Part shown: one piece after another, positions 1-8,938 of the stretch
Position numbering within the stretch: the first letter of the stretch is position 1
Layout: each line of letters begins with the position of its first letter
Source: Qipengyuania gaetbuli
GTDB taxonomy: Bacteria; Pseudomonadota; Alphaproteobacteria; Sphingomonadales; Sphingomonadaceae
Direction of reading: 5' to 3'
Assembly (NCBI RefSeq): GCF_009827315.1
Contig: NZ_WTYF01000004.1
Location: 682,001 to 746,000, forward strand
Length of the DNA stretch: 64,000 nt
Notes under the pieces: model-generated
What the model saw: the letters and a program-made list of their open reading frames with translations, nothing else
Databases searched by the model: none
What the model was told of the DNA's origin: nothing
Translations under genes and position numbers: made by a program

Positions 1-93
1 GCGCCCGTAGGCGAGGATGGTGTTGCGCGCCGCGCCGCGTTCGGCGGCGAGCATGGCGAGGAAATCCTCGATCGTGCCTCCTGGGACAGCCAC
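1..93 (-). CDS. xerD: Tyrosine recombinase XerD, N-terminal 31 codons only (cut by window edge)
   Basis: The last 31 codons before the left edge, read on the minus strand, give a peptide with the typical XerD core-binding start (IEDFLAMLAAERGAARNTI). XerD is the site-specific recombinase that resolves chromosome dimers at dif. The proposed GTG start lies 7 bases after the stop of the upstream gene, so the two are probably co-transcribed. The catalytic C-terminal domain lies outside the window. Sitting beside divergent aroK-aroB is, from memory, a common arrangement in Sphingomonadales. The start codon is uncertain because no strong ribosome binding site is visible. Confidence 0.7.
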   Translation of the reverse strand, partial: MAVPGGTIEDFLAMLAAERGAARNTILAYGR

Positions 94-100
94 CGCCGGC

Positions 101-1918
101 TCAGGCCCGCGCGACCGCCTCCGCGGCGATCATCCGGGCTTCGGCTTCCATCCCCACGCGGTTGAGCGCGGAAACGATGTGATAGAGGTGGCGCGCGGTC
201 ATGCGGTCCCAGCTGTCGCCCTGCATGCCGAGGCCTGCGAGGTAGGCGACGAGCGCGCGGTTCTCCACCGCGGCAGCGCGGTCGATCATCTGCGTCCAAC
301 GCGTGGGCGCACCGAGGTTCATCTCCAGACGCTGTGAATATTCGGCGATATCGCCCTCGTTCACACGACCAAGGCCCGCAAGCCCGGCGAGCAGCATGCG
401 CGACTTGCGACTGTTCTGCGAATCGTCGTCATCGAAGAATGTGTCGAGCTGGCCGTCGCTGACCGTACCGCCGCGCGGATTGGCCAGCGCCAACAGTGCC
501 CAGCCGAGGCTTCCAGCGTCCACGGCGTCGGCCCAGCGCAGCGCATCGCGTTCGAGCCCGGCGGTGAGCATGGAGGCGATCAGTTCGCCTGCATCATCTG
601 CGAAATCCTCGCTCGGTGTGACGCGCGCGGCGGCATAGGCGGTCAGCACCATGCGCCCGTAATCGGCATCGCTGCCGCTCCACACGTCGCGGATGGCCGC
701 GACGCGGTTGGCAGGCGACGGATCGACATAGGCATCGCGCAGGCGTGATGCGGTAGTCAGGGCTGGCCCCTCGCCCGCGTCGGTGCGCGCCGCGTAGAGC
801 TGGCCGTAGAGATCGACGATGGCTTCCGCCGAGAGCACGCCCGAAGCGGCGGCGACGTCGGAACCGCGAATGCGCTGCGTTACCGGGAGGGCGGGCGTCA
901 TCGCTTCGGAGATAAGGTAGGTCGCGCCCAGATCGTCGGTGAGGTTTTCCGGCAGCGGTTCGCCCAGCGCATTGGCCAGCGCAAAACGCCATGGGGTCAT
1001 CGAATCGATGCCGTCCCACTCGATCGTCACCGCGCGGCGGCCATCACCTGCCGCCCCGGCGAAGCGCTGGGCCAGCAGCACGTCGATCCGCGCGTCTCCC
1101 TCGGCGCGGGAGAGCAGGCGGCGAAGATCGTTCTGGGCGCGCTGCGATTCGCCAGCGAATGCCGCGCAAATGCCTTCGAGCATGGCCCAATTGGCAATCT
1201 CGTCCGTGCCGGTGCCGAGGCGGACCGAAGGGCAGGCCCCGACGATGTCGGCCGCGCCGATGTAGGCATCGACCGCGGCCTGCGTCAGCGCAGGCGAGTA
1301 GTTCGCCGTGTCGATATCCTGCACAAGTGCACGGGCAGCCGCATATTCGCCCATCGAATTGAGCACCCGCACGCGCAGGGTGGCGAATTCGATCGGGCTC
1401 ATGCCCTGCGGCGCGTCGAGACGGCTGGCGAGCGCACGGCGCATGAGGATGTGCCCCCAACGCGACACCATGGGGCCGCGAATGCCTCCCAGCGTGGCGC
1501 GCACGAGTCCGGCAGGCTGGTTCGCCAGCGAGAGCGGCGGCAAACCGCCTTCTGCTGCGGCAATCACCCCGACCCGCGACAGCGAACGGCGCGCGGCGGG
1601 CGGAATGTCGAAGCGGGGCTTCAGGCCGAGGACATCATCCAGTTCGGCTGTGCTCATCGCCTCGAGCTCTTCGACCGAGGGGATATCGGACAGGTCGATG
1701 CCAGAGGTGTCGACCGGCTCGGGCGCGCTCGGGAGCGGCTGGACCACTTCACCTGCCTGGCCCGCGGGAGCGGAAGGCGCAGGAGATGCGGCCGGCGCCG
1801 GGCTCGGCGCGGGCGTATTGGCGGAAGACGGTAGGATGCTTTCCGGCGCGCGCTGGGCCAGCACCACCGTGGAGGACAGGACAAGCGCCGCGCCGGCGAG
1901 CCAGTAGCCGCGGTTCAT
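101..1918 (-). CDS. Secreted hypothetical protein, alpha-helical repeat-like
   Basis: A 605-residue protein with an N-terminal signal sequence (cleavage likely after VVLAQ), then a Pro/Ala/Ser-rich linker (about residues 30-65), then a long Ala/Leu-rich helical body that looks like TPR-type solenoid repeats. I do not recognise a named family. I chose the start at the ATG that overlaps by four bases (ATGA) the stop of a small membrane-protein ORF upstream. The open frame extends further upstream, but that stretch reads as the other frame of the small gene. It precedes xerD and is divergent from aroK. A periplasmic or membrane-anchored scaffold role would be a guess. Confidence 0.75.
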   Translation of the reverse strand: MNRGYWLAGAALVLSSTVVLAQRAPESILPSSANTPAPSPAPAASPAPSAPAGQAGEVVQPLPSAPEPVDTSGIDLSDIPSVEELEAMSTAELDDVLGLKPRFDIPPAARRSLSRVGVIAAAEGGLPPLSLANQPAGLVRATLGGIRGPMVSRWGHILMRRALASRLDAPQGMSPIEFATLRVRVLNSMGEYAAARALVQDIDTANYSPALTQAAVDAYIGAADIVGACPSVRLGTGTDEIANWAMLEGICAAFAGESQRAQNDLRRLLSRAEGDARIDVLLAQRFAGAAGDGRRAVTIEWDGIDSMTPWRFALANALGEPLPENLTDDLGATYLISEAMTPALPVTQRIRGSDVAAASGVLSAEAIVDLYGQLYAARTDAGEGPALTTASRLRDAYVDPSPANRVAAIRDVWSGSDADYGRMVLTAYAAARVTPSEDFADDAGELIASMLTAGLERDALRWADAVDAGSLGWALLALANPRGGTVSDGQLDTFFDDDDSQNSRKSRMLLAGLAGLGRVNEGDIAEYSQRLEMNLGAPTRWTQMIDRAAAVENRALVAYLAGLGMQGDSWDRMTARHLYHIVSALNRVGMEAEARMIAAEAVARA

Positions 1919-2055
1919 CGGGCGATCTCCGGCACTTCGACAGGCTCGGTAATCGGCCGGATCGGCTCTTCGCCGCCGTCGATCCATGCGATGACGAGCA
2001 CGGCCAGCAGGGCAAGCGCAGCGATCCCCAGAATGCGCGGGCGTTTTACGGCCAA
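1915..2055 (-). CDS. Small single-span membrane protein (46 aa)
   Basis: A short ORF starting at TTG encodes a basic N-terminus (LAVKRPR), one hydrophobic segment of about 17 residues (about residues 8-24), and an acidic, Pro-rich tail. Its stop overlaps the start of the downstream secreted protein as ATGA, the same coupling style used throughout this window, which is the main reason to believe it. A GAGGATA stretch about 8 bases upstream could serve as ribosome binding site. Function unknown. Topology suggests a cytoplasmic N-terminus and periplasmic tail. Confidence 0.5.
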   Translation of the reverse strand: MAVKRPRILGIAALALLAVLVIAWIDGGEEPIRPITEPVEVPEIAR

Positions 2056-2126
2056 GATTTTCGTATCCTCGATCAACAATCCGTGTGACTTGCCCGCGCC
2101 CTAGCCCATCTATAGGCCGAGCGGCA

Positions 2127-2696
2127 ATGAACAACGCGCACAAGCCTTCCGAAACGGTGGACCGTGCCGGCATCGCCAGCAGGCTGGACCGGCCGTTGGT
2201 GCTCGTCGGGCTGATGGGCGTGGGCAAGACCAGCATCGGGCGAAGGCTGGCAGGCGCGCTCGGGCGCGATTTCGTCGATGCGGACGAGGAGATCGAAAAG
2301 GCGGCCGACCGCAGCGTCTCCGAAATCTTCGAAGAGCATGGCGAAGCCTATTTCCGCGACGGCGAACGCCGCGTGATCGCACGCCTGCTGGAGGAAGGCC
2401 ACGGCGTCATCGCGACTGGCGGCGGTGCCTTCGTCGACCCCGAAACCCGCGCGCTGGTGCTGGAAAAGGGCGTCGCGGTGTGGCTCGACTGCGACCTGGA
2501 CACTTTGGTCGAGCGCACGTCGCGCCGTAACACGCGGCCGCTGCTCAAGACCGGCGACCCGCGCGAAATCCTGGTCAACCTGAAGGAACAGCGCGGCCCC
2601 GCCTATGCAGAGGCGCAAATCCATGTCGTGACCGGCGACGGTCCGCACGATGCAGCCGTGAACCGAATACTGGAGGAACTGGCCGCATGGCTGTGA
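2127..2696 (+). CDS. aroK: Shikimate kinase
   Basis: Phosphorylates shikimate at the 3-OH using ATP, the fifth step of the shikimate pathway to chorismate and aromatic amino acids; cytoplasmic. The 189-residue protein has the Walker A loop GLMGVGKT at residues 28-35, the DADEEIE substrate/Mg region soon after, and the conserved GGGAF segment. The start at 2127 was preferred over an upstream in-frame ATG at 2085, whose extra residues are not kinase-like. Its stop overlaps the aroB start by 10 bases, so aroK and aroB are translationally coupled, as in many proteobacteria. Confidence 0.95.
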   Translation: MNNAHKPSETVDRAGIASRLDRPLVLVGLMGVGKTSIGRRLAGALGRDFVDADEEIEKAADRSVSEIFEEHGEAYFRDGERRVIARLLEEGHGVIATGGGAFVDPETRALVLEKGVAVWLDCDLDTLVERTSRRNTRPLLKTGDPREILVNLKEQRGPAYAEAQIHVVTGDGPHDAAVNRILEELAAWL

Positions 2697-3796
2697 TCGA
2701 CGTCGCCCTGGCCGGGCGCAGCTACGAAGTGCGCGTGGGGCACGGCCTGCTGGCCGCCATCGGCGAACAGGCCACGCCGTTCCTGCGCAAGGCGAGCGTG
2801 CCGATCGTCGCCGATGCCAATGCCCGCAAGCACTGGGGCGAAGCGGTCGAGGCATCGCTGCGTGCTGCCGGCAAGGAGCCGCGCTGGTACGAGGTCGCGC
2901 CCGGTGAAGGATCGAAAAGCTGGGAAAGCCTTGCTCGTCTGACCGACTGGCTGCTGGCCGAAGAGGTCGAGCGCGGCGATCACGTGCTGGCACTGGGCGG
3001 CGGGGTCGTGGGCGACCTCACCGGCTTTGCCTGCGCCATCCTGAAGCGCGGCTGCGGCTTCGTGCAATTGCCGACCACCTTGCTGGCGCAGGTCGACAGT
3101 TCGGTTGGCGGCAAGACCGCGATCAACACCGCTGCAGGCAAGAACCTCGTCGGGGCGTTCCACCAGCCGGGCCTCGTGATGGCCGATCTCGACGCGCTCG
3201 GCACATTGCCCGCCCGCGAAATGCGCGCCGGCTATGCCGAGGTGCTCAAATACGGAATCCTCGGCGATTCCGGCTTTTTCGACTGGCTCGAAGCGAACGG
3301 GGCCAAGGTGCTGGCCGGCGATCCCGCTGCGCTCGAACACGCCGTGGCTGCCAGCGTCGCGATGAAGGCGCGGATCGTCGCCGAGGACGAGCGCGAGACA
3401 AGCGGCGCGCGCGCCCTGCTAAACCTCGGGCACACATTCGGCCATGCGCTGGAGGCGGAAACGGGCTTTTCCGACTGCCTGCTACACGGCGAAGGCGTGG
3501 CTCTCGGCATGGTGCTGGCCGCCCGCTATTCCGCACGGCGCGGGGAGATTTCCACCGACGCAGCCGAACGGATCACGCGCGCGGTCGATGCCGCGGGACT
3601 TCCGGCGGAAATCTCGGCCCTCGGCCTCGCGTGCGACGGACGCGCGCTGGCCGATCACATGCTGCACGACAAGAAGATGGATGCAGGCTCCCTGCCCTTC
3701 ATCCTGCTGCGCTGCATCGGTGATGCCTACCTCGCGAAGGATGTCCAGCTGGCCGACGTCGCCGCCTTCCTCGACGAACAGCTGCAGGCGCATTAG
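2687..3796 (+). CDS. aroB: 3-dehydroquinate synthase
   Basis: Converts DAHP to 3-dehydroquinate, the second shikimate-pathway step, with an NAD cofactor and a divalent metal. The 369-residue length is normal. Visible hallmarks are the NAD-binding [12 protein letters not shown] stretch (about residues 100-111), the [21 protein letters not shown] segment, and the metal-binding HTFGHALE and HGEGVALGM motifs. It starts inside the end of aroK. The cyclase-family gene follows 10 bases later and may share the transcript. Confidence 0.97.
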   Translation: MAVIDVALAGRSYEVRVGHGLLAAIGEQATPFLRKASVPIVADANARKHWGEAVEASLRAAGKEPRWYEVAPGEGSKSWESLARLTDWLLAEEVERGDHVLALGGGVVGDLTGFACAILKRGCGFVQLPTTLLAQVDSSVGGKTAINTAAGKNLVGAFHQPGLVMADLDALGTLPAREMRAGYAEVLKYGILGDSGFFDWLEANGAKVLAGDPAALEHAVAASVAMKARIVAEDERETSGARALLNLGHTFGHALEAETGFSDCLLHGEGVALGMVLAARYSARRGEISTDAAERITRAVDAAGLPAEISALGLACDGRALADHMLHDKKMDAGSLPFILLRCIGDAYLAKDVQLADVAAFLDEQLQAH

Positions 3797-3806
3797 GACG
3801 GAAGGC

Positions 3807-4577
3807 ATGACGCGCTTCATCGACCTGTCCATCCCGATCACCAACGTCGTGGTCTCGGACCCGGAAGTGATGCGGCCGAAAATCCAGTACATGACCCACG
3901 AGAACACGTGGGAACAGATCGCCATGTTCTTTCCGGGCCTCGAAAAGCAGGACCTGCCCGACGGCGAAGGTTGGGCCGTGGAGATGCTGGAGCTTTCCAC
4001 CCACAACGGCACCCACATGGACGCGCCGTGGCATTACCACTCGACGACCGACGATGGCGCACGCGCTGCGCCCAGCATCGACGAGGCGCCGCTCGACCGG
4101 TTCTTCCGCCCCGGCGTGAAACTCGATTTCAGCCATTTGCCGCACGGCCACGTGGTGAGCGCAGCAGAGGTAGAACAGGCATTCGATAAGATCGGTTACG
4201 ACCTCCAGCCGCTCGACATCGTCCTCGTCCAGTCGGGCGCGGTCTACGGGACAGAGAATTTCACCGACCAGGGCGTCGGCCTTGGCGCGGAAGCGACCCT
4301 GTGGCTCACCGAAAGGGGCGTGGAAGTGGTCGGCACCGATGCATGGAGCTGGGATGCGCCCTTCAGCCACACCGCGCGGCGCTGGGCGGAAAAGCGCGAC
4401 CCCGCGATCATCTGGGAAGGCCACAAGGCCGGCCGCATCAGGCCCTATTATCAGATTGAGAAGCTGACCAATCTCGCCGCCCTGCCCGACCACGGCTTCA
4501 CCTTCAGCTGCTTCCCCGTGAAGATCGAGCGCGCCAGCGCAGGCTGGATCCGCGCGGTCGCGATGGTGGAAGGCTGA
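3807..4577 (+). CDS. Cyclase-family metal-dependent hydrolase
   Basis: A 256-residue protein of the cyclase/kynurenine formamidase-like family (PF04199). The defining metal-binding motif is seen as THNGTHMDAPWH, and a later HTARRWAEKRDP segment is also family-like. Members hydrolyse amides or lactones, for example N-formylkynurenine, but the substrate here cannot be assigned: no other kynurenine-pathway gene is nearby. The start chosen (ATG at 3807, preceded by GGACGGAAGG) follows aroB. A longer in-frame ORF beginning inside aroB is just the shifted frame of that gene. A GNAT gene follows two bases after the stop. Confidence 0.85.
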   Translation: MTRFIDLSIPITNVVVSDPEVMRPKIQYMTHENTWEQIAMFFPGLEKQDLPDGEGWAVEMLELSTHNGTHMDAPWHYHSTTDDGARAAPSIDEAPLDRFFRPGVKLDFSHLPHGHVVSAAEVEQAFDKIGYDLQPLDIVLVQSGAVYGTENFTDQGVGLGAEATLWLTERGVEVVGTDAWSWDAPFSHTARRWAEKRDPAIIWEGHKAGRIRPYYQIEKLTNLAALPDHGFTFSCFPVKIERASAGWIRAVAMVEG

Positions 4578-4579
4578 CC

Positions 4580-5041
4580 ATGCGGATCGCCGAGGCGAGC
4601 CTAGCGGACCCGGCGGTTCGCGATCTCATTGCATTTCACCAGCAGGACATGGAGGCGATGTCGCCGCCCGGCACCAGCTTCGCGCTCGACCTTTCGGGCC
4701 TGTCGGGGGGGGAGACGACCGTGCTGGGCGCGTGGGAAGGCGAGGAACTGGTCGCCATCGGTGCCCTTAAGCGGCTCGGTAGCGGGCAAGCGGAACTGAA
4801 ATCGATGCGCACGCGGCCCGAACATCTCGGCAAGGGCATTGCGAAAGCGGTGCTGGAGGCGCTGATCGACCTTTCACGCGCGGAAGGGATTGCGCGGCTG
4901 AGCCTGGAAACGGGAACTTCGGACGAGTTCGTCCCCGCCATCAGGCTCTATACGAAATACGGTTTCGAACGCGGCGATGCCTTTGCGGACTACGTCAACG
5001 GGCCGCACAACCAGTGCTACCACCTCCCGCTGACGGAATGA
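4580..5041 (+). CDS. GNAT-family N-acetyltransferase
   Basis: A 153-residue GNAT protein. The acetyl-CoA-binding motif A is visible as RTRPEHLGKGIAKAVLEAL (about residues 76-94), followed by LSLETG and the FVPAIRLYTKYGFE region typical of motif B. It probably acetylates a small amine or amino group; the substrate is unknown. It begins two bases after the cyclase stop and is the last plus-strand gene of the aroK-aroB run. The next gene converges on it with only 6 bases between the stops. Confidence 0.88.
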   Translation: MRIAEASLADPAVRDLIAFHQQDMEAMSPPGTSFALDLSGLSGGETTVLGAWEGEELVAIGALKRLGSGQAELKSMRTRPEHLGKGIAKAVLEALIDLSRAEGIARLSLETGTSDEFVPAIRLYTKYGFERGDAFADYVNGPHNQCYHLPLTE

Positions 5042-5047
5042 CCTTGC

Positions 5048-5308
5048 TCAGCCCGCGCGCGGTTCGAGCCGGGTGACCTTGGCCCCTGCGCCGACTGGCT
5101 GGTAATCGGCCAGCATCGCGTCGTGTTCTTCGAAAAGGCGTTCGATTTCAGGGCGGCGTTGCAGCAGCATCTGCGCGATGCCCGGTGCGAGGCTGTCGCC
5201 TTCGCCGATCTTGCCGAGAATGCCTGCGAGGTCTGCGATCGTCGCGTCCTCGGGCGTCTTGTGGTAATTGCCCCTGGTATCGAAGAAGCCTGTGCCCCTG
5301 TGTGCCAT
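5048..5308 (-). CDS. Hypothetical protein (86 aa)
   Basis: A small soluble protein starting MAHRGTGFFDTRGNYHKTPEDATIADL, with a predicted helical, Leu/Ile-rich body and no membrane segment, signal peptide or cysteine. An AGGAG sequence 7 bases before the ATG supports the start. I do not recognise a family. It stands alone between the convergent GNAT gene and pccA, which ends about 180 bases away. Composition matches the neighbourhood, so it looks native rather than acquired. Confidence 0.7.
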   Translation of the reverse strand: MAHRGTGFFDTRGNYHKTPEDATIADLAGILGKIGEGDSLAPGIAQMLLQRRPEIERLFEEHDAMLADYQPVGAGAKVTRLEPRAG

Positions 5309-5490
5309 GCGATAACTCCTGTGCGTGTTGCGTCAGAAGCGAACCGAAGGTCCCCAGTATCTCCTGCTTACCGAGTCGGTAAAAGCTCGTTCACCATGTT
5401 TGGGTGCAATGCAGCGAAATTCGCAAGGAATGTCGCGCAACCCTTTCAAAAGATTGCGCAGCACTTTCCTTAATCGCGCAAGGCGCTTGC

Positions 5491-7512
5491 CTATTCGAGT
5501 TCGAGGATGACCTCGTCCACCGCGAGGCTGTCGCCCTCGCCGGCATTGATCTTGCCGACCACGGCCTGCTTTTCGGCGCGCAGGATGTTTTCCATCTTCA
5601 TCGCTTCCACCGTGGCGAGCGGCTGTCCGGGCTGCACCTCGTCCCCTTCGGCAACGTGCAGCTTCACCAGCAGGCCGGGCATGGGGCAGATGAGCATCTT
5701 CGAAAGATCCGGCGGCTCCTTCTCGATCATGTGCGTTGCGAGGTGGGCGATGCGCGTCTGGAGGATGCGCAAGGTGTGCGTCGCGCCGCGCGTGGTGATC
5801 GCATAGCCCGTGCGGGTGGGCTTTAGCTGCAGCGTCAGCGCCTCGCCCTCCGCCTCGAGGTCGATCATCGTCTCGCCGGGCGTGTATTCCATGTCGAGAT
5901 CGACCGGCTGGCCGTCGACCGTGATGGCATCTTCCTCCAGCACGACGCGGTAATCGGTCTCGCCCAGGCGCACGGTCCAGTCGCCCGGCGCGTAGAAATC
6001 GCCATCCAGTTGCTGGTCGATGCGCCGCGCGCGGTCGGCATCGGCAGTCGCGATGACCCCGCCCACGGCTGCCAGCACGCGCTTCAGGTCATCCGAGGCG
6101 GCTGCGCCCTCGAAGCCGTCGGGATATTCCTCGGCGATGAAACCGGTGGTCAGCTCGCCCGAACGGAAACGCGGGTGCTGCATGATCGCGCTGAGGAAAT
6201 CGACATTGTGGCCGAGGCCTTCGATGCGGAAGGCGTCCAGTGCCTGCACCTGCATGCCTGCTGCCTCGTCGCGCGTTTCGCCCCAGGTGATCAGCTTGGC
6301 GATCATCGGGTCGTAGAACATCGAAACCTCGCCGCCTTCGAACACGCCGTCATCGACGCGCACGCCGGCGACGCCGCGGCGGCCGTTCTCCGCCCCGTCG
6401 TCGGCCCATGGCTCGACCGGCGGCTGGTAGCGCACCAGGCGGCCCGTGGAAGGCAGGAAGCCGCGATAGGGGTCTTCGGCATAGACGCGATTCTCGATCG
6501 CCCAGCCGTCGATCTTCACGTCGTCCTGCGTGATGGCGAGCTTTTCGCCTGCCGCCACGCGGATCATCTGCTCGACGAGGTCTACGCCGGTGATCGCCTC
6601 GGTGACCGGATGTTCCACCTGCAGGCGGGTGTTCATTTCGAGGAAGTAGAAGCTCTCGCCGGTCTTGTCGGCGCCGGAAACGATCAGTTCGACCGTGCCC
6701 GCACTGTAATAACCGACCGCCTTCGACAGGGCGACGCACTGTTCGCCCATGGCCTTGCGCATTTCTGCGCTGACGAAGGGCGACGGCGCTTCCTCGACCA
6801 CCTTCTGGTGGCGGCGCTGGATCGAGCATTCGCGCTCGTTGAGGTAGATCACGTTGCCGTGCTTGTCGCCGAGGATCTGGATCTCGATGTGGCGCGGGTC
6901 CTCGATGAACTTCTCGATGAAGACGCGGTCGTCACCGAAGGAGTTGAGGCCTTCGCGCTTCACGCTTTCGAAGCCTTCGCGCACGTCCTTTTCGCTATAG
7001 GCAAGGCGCATGCCTTTGCCGCCGCCGCCGGCACTGGCCTTCATCATGACCGGATAGCCGATATCGTTCGAGATCTCGACCGCATGCTCGGTATCGCGGA
7101 TTTCGCCGACGAAGCCGGGGACCACGTTCACGCCTGCCTCGCGGGCGATCTTCTTGCTCTCGATCTTGTCGCCCATCGCGGCGATGGCCTTGGTCGGCGG
7201 GCCGACGAAGGCGATGCCTTCCTTGTCCAGCGCTTCCACGAAGCTCGCGCGCTCCGAAAGGAAACCATAGCCCGGGTGAACGGCATCCGCGCCGGTCTGC
7301 TTGCATGCAGCGATGATCTTGTCGGCGATGAGGTAGCTTTCCGCCGCAGGGGCCGGACCGATATGCACCGCCTCGTCAGCCATCCGCACGAAGGGCGCCC
7401 GCGCGTCGGCATCGGAATAGACCGCCACGGTGGCGATCCCCATGCGCTTGGCCGTCTTGATGACGCGGCAGGCGATTTCGCCGCGATTGGCGATCAGGAT
7501 TTTCTCGAACAT
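5491..7512 (-). CDS. pccA: Propionyl-CoA carboxylase alpha subunit (biotin carboxylase/carrier)
   Basis: ATP-dependent carboxylation of biotin and carrier for the transfer that turns propionyl-CoA into (S)-methylmalonyl-CoA. The 673 residues contain, in order, the biotin carboxylase N-domain (ILIANRGEIACRV), an ATP-grasp domain with the Gly-rich loop KASAGGGGKGMRL (about residues 160-172), the biotin carboxylase C-domain, a middle domain, and a C-terminal biotinyl domain with EAMKMEN whose biotinylated lysine is about residue 639. Partner beta subunit pccB lies about 5.5 kb upstream on the same strand, with methylmalonyl-CoA epimerase, mutase and biotin synthase between them. A 3-methylcrotonyl-CoA carboxylase subunit is less likely given this context. 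Confidence 0.93.
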   Translation of the reverse strand: MFEKILIANRGEIACRVIKTAKRMGIATVAVYSDADARAPFVRMADEAVHIGPAPAAESYLIADKIIAACKQTGADAVHPGYGFLSERASFVEALDKEGIAFVGPPTKAIAAMGDKIESKKIAREAGVNVVPGFVGEIRDTEHAVEISNDIGYPVMMKASAGGGGKGMRLAYSEKDVREGFESVKREGLNSFGDDRVFIEKFIEDPRHIEIQILGDKHGNVIYLNERECSIQRRHQKVVEEAPSPFVSAEMRKAMGEQCVALSKAVGYYSAGTVELIVSGADKTGESFYFLEMNTRLQVEHPVTEAITGVDLVEQMIRVAAGEKLAITQDDVKIDGWAIENRVYAEDPYRGFLPSTGRLVRYQPPVEPWADDGAENGRRGVAGVRVDDGVFEGGEVSMFYDPMIAKLITWGETRDEAAGMQVQALDAFRIEGLGHNVDFLSAIMQHPRFRSGELTTGFIAEEYPDGFEGAAASDDLKRVLAAVGGVIATADADRARRIDQQLDGDFYAPGDWTVRLGETDYRVVLEEDAITVDGQPVDLDMEYTPGETMIDLEAEGEALTLQLKPTRTGYAITTRGATHTLRILQTRIAHLATHMIEKEPPDLSKMLICPMPGLLVKLHVAEGDEVQPGQPLATVEAMKMENILRAEKQAVVGKINAGEGDSLAVDEVILELE

Positions 7513-7582
7513 TCAGGCTCCGGGAGCGGCAGAGGTCATGCACAAGCCTATGCCGCCCCTTCGGAGCCACATCAAGTCATGG

Positions 7583-8023
7583 TCAGTGATCGGCGTGCGC
7601 ATGTCCGATGTAGCTTGTCTCTCGCGCGATCAGGGAATCGAATTCCTCCAGCAATTTCTGCGCCTTGTCCCGGCCGCCGGCCAGCTTCGACAGCTGTTCC
7701 ATCCATGCGATATCGTCGGGCGAAGTGGCCCAGGTCATGTCGTTCGGCCCGCCTTCCATGGGAAAGACATACATCAGGTCCCATTCGCCGGTGTTGAGAT
7801 GAATGCCGTGGATGCCGCTCTTCTTGCCGGTCATGCCGTCGGCCTTGGCGAAATAGTCGCGGATGATTTCCGTCCCGCGTCCGCGCTTGCCTTGCTTGAA
7901 CTTGGTCAGGACCACGCGGGCCCAGGTCACGCCTTCCATGCGTTCCGGCCCTTCCTGGGCCATGGCAGGTGCGGCGGGAAGTGCGAGCCCAATTGCGGCT
8001 GCGGCGAGTAAAAGCTTCTTCAT
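7583..8023 (-). CDS. Secreted hypothetical protein
   Basis: A 146-residue protein with a clear signal peptide (MKKLLLAAAAIGLALPAAPAMA, cleavage after AMA) and a mature part of about 124 residues containing WDLMYVFPMEGGPNDMTWATS and a helical C-terminus ending in a His-rich HAHADH. No family recognised with confidence; the layout vaguely recalls dimeric alpha/beta-barrel-type small domains. It sits between the DUF3445 gene and pccA, with a 70-base gap to pccA, so it may be transcribed with the propionate genes. Confidence 0.75.
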   Translation of the reverse strand: MKKLLLAAAAIGLALPAAPAMAQEGPERMEGVTWARVVLTKFKQGKRGRGTEIIRDYFAKADGMTGKKSGIHGIHLNTGEWDLMYVFPMEGGPNDMTWATSPDDIAWMEQLSKLAGGRDKAQKLLEEFDSLIARETSYIGHAHADH

Positions 8024-8152
8024 ACGTCCTCTCCCTTCAAGGAATGCGGCCCTGAGAAGCGATCCGAATTCTAGTGATGCTGTTGTCCCCCAGCGGCGCG
8101 AAAGACACGCCTTTTCCCGCCGGGAGTCAAGGAAGGCGCCTAAGCACCCGCC

Positions 8153-8938
8153 TCAGCTGGATTTTTCCGAATAGGCGACCAGCGCGTCGGCATAGGCACC
8201 GGCGCCGCGGCGGTCGCCCTCGCCGTCCAGCAGGGTGCGCATCGCGCCCGCCAGCCGCTCGACATTATCGCGCGACAATTCGCCCAGCGGCGAGACGTAG
8301 ATGCCGATGGTGAAGAGGATCGCGCCGGTTTCGGGCAGGCGGCGCAGCGTCTGGCGTTCGGAGCGCACGAACAGCGTCTCGCCCGCGTTGTCAGGCGTCA
8401 CATGGGCAAAGGCCTGAGCCGGCGGCTGCGCCACCCAGCGCCGCTCGCCCGTGGCAGCGATGAACCAGTTGCAGCGCCCGTAGATCGCGCCTGCCTTCAG
8501 CTTGGCCATGAAATGATCGACCCCGCTGGCGAGCTGCTCCTCGTATCCCTGGATCGGCGCGTGGAGTGCGCGCAAGGGCAGCCCCATCTTGTCCGCCGGT
8601 GTCCAGTCGGACGGCCATGCGACCGCCGCACCGACGAGGCGGTACTGGTCGTCGCCTTCGCGAAGGGTGAGCAGGCACATGTCCTCGTGATGCGTGCGGG
8701 CCGCTTCCGGCAGCCCGCCCGACAGGTCGAGCATGGCGGCAAGCTCCGCCCCCGGTGCCTCGCCCTCCGGCGAAATCTGGATGCCTTGCGGATAGGCTGC
8801 AAACCCAGCCTCGCGTGCGGCGAGGTCGGGATCGGGCTGGAGCCACTCGTCCTCGTCCATCTTGGCGAGCCCCATCTTCAGCACGCCGCCACCGCGTGCG
8901 CGGGGCAGCAGGTCGTCGACGGAGAAGCCGAGGGTCAC
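8153..8938 (-). CDS. DUF3445 protein (heme-dependent oxidative N-demethylase-like)
   Basis: A 261-residue protein resembling the DUF3445/HODM family, some members of which are heme enzymes that oxidatively demethylate amines. Segments such as [47 protein letters not shown] and RCNWFI are family-like. The family assignment comes from recall. The start is a GTG overlapping the bioB stop as GTGA, so it is translationally coupled to bioB. A much longer in-frame ORF runs antisense-like through bioB and was not used. Its role beside propionate genes is unclear. Confidence 0.75.
   Translation of the reverse strand: MTLGFSVDDLLPRARGGGVLKMGLAKMDEDEWLQPDPDLAAREAGFAAYPQGIQISPEGEAPGAELAAMLDLSGGLPEAARTHHEDMCLLTLREGDDQYRLVGAAVAWPSDWTPADKMGLPLRALHAPIQGYEEQLASGVDHFMAKLKAGAIYGRCNWFIAATGERRWVAQPPAQAFAHVTPDNAGETLFVRSERQTLRRLPETGAILFTIGIYVSPLGELSRDNVERLAGAMRTLLDGEGDRRGAGAYADALVAYSEKSS

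Noticed and set aside
3444..3806. N-terminal extension of the cyclase-family protein
   Set aside because: The extended frame overlaps aroB out of frame; its residues are arginine/proline-rich shadow sequence and a ribosome binding site precedes the ATG at 3807.
5470..5490. Terminator after pccA (GCAAG-cgc-CTTGC)
   Set aside because: Five-pair stem with no U-run; too weak to call.
6010..7797. 595-codon plus-strand ORF
   Set aside because: Shadow of pccA; no domain signature.
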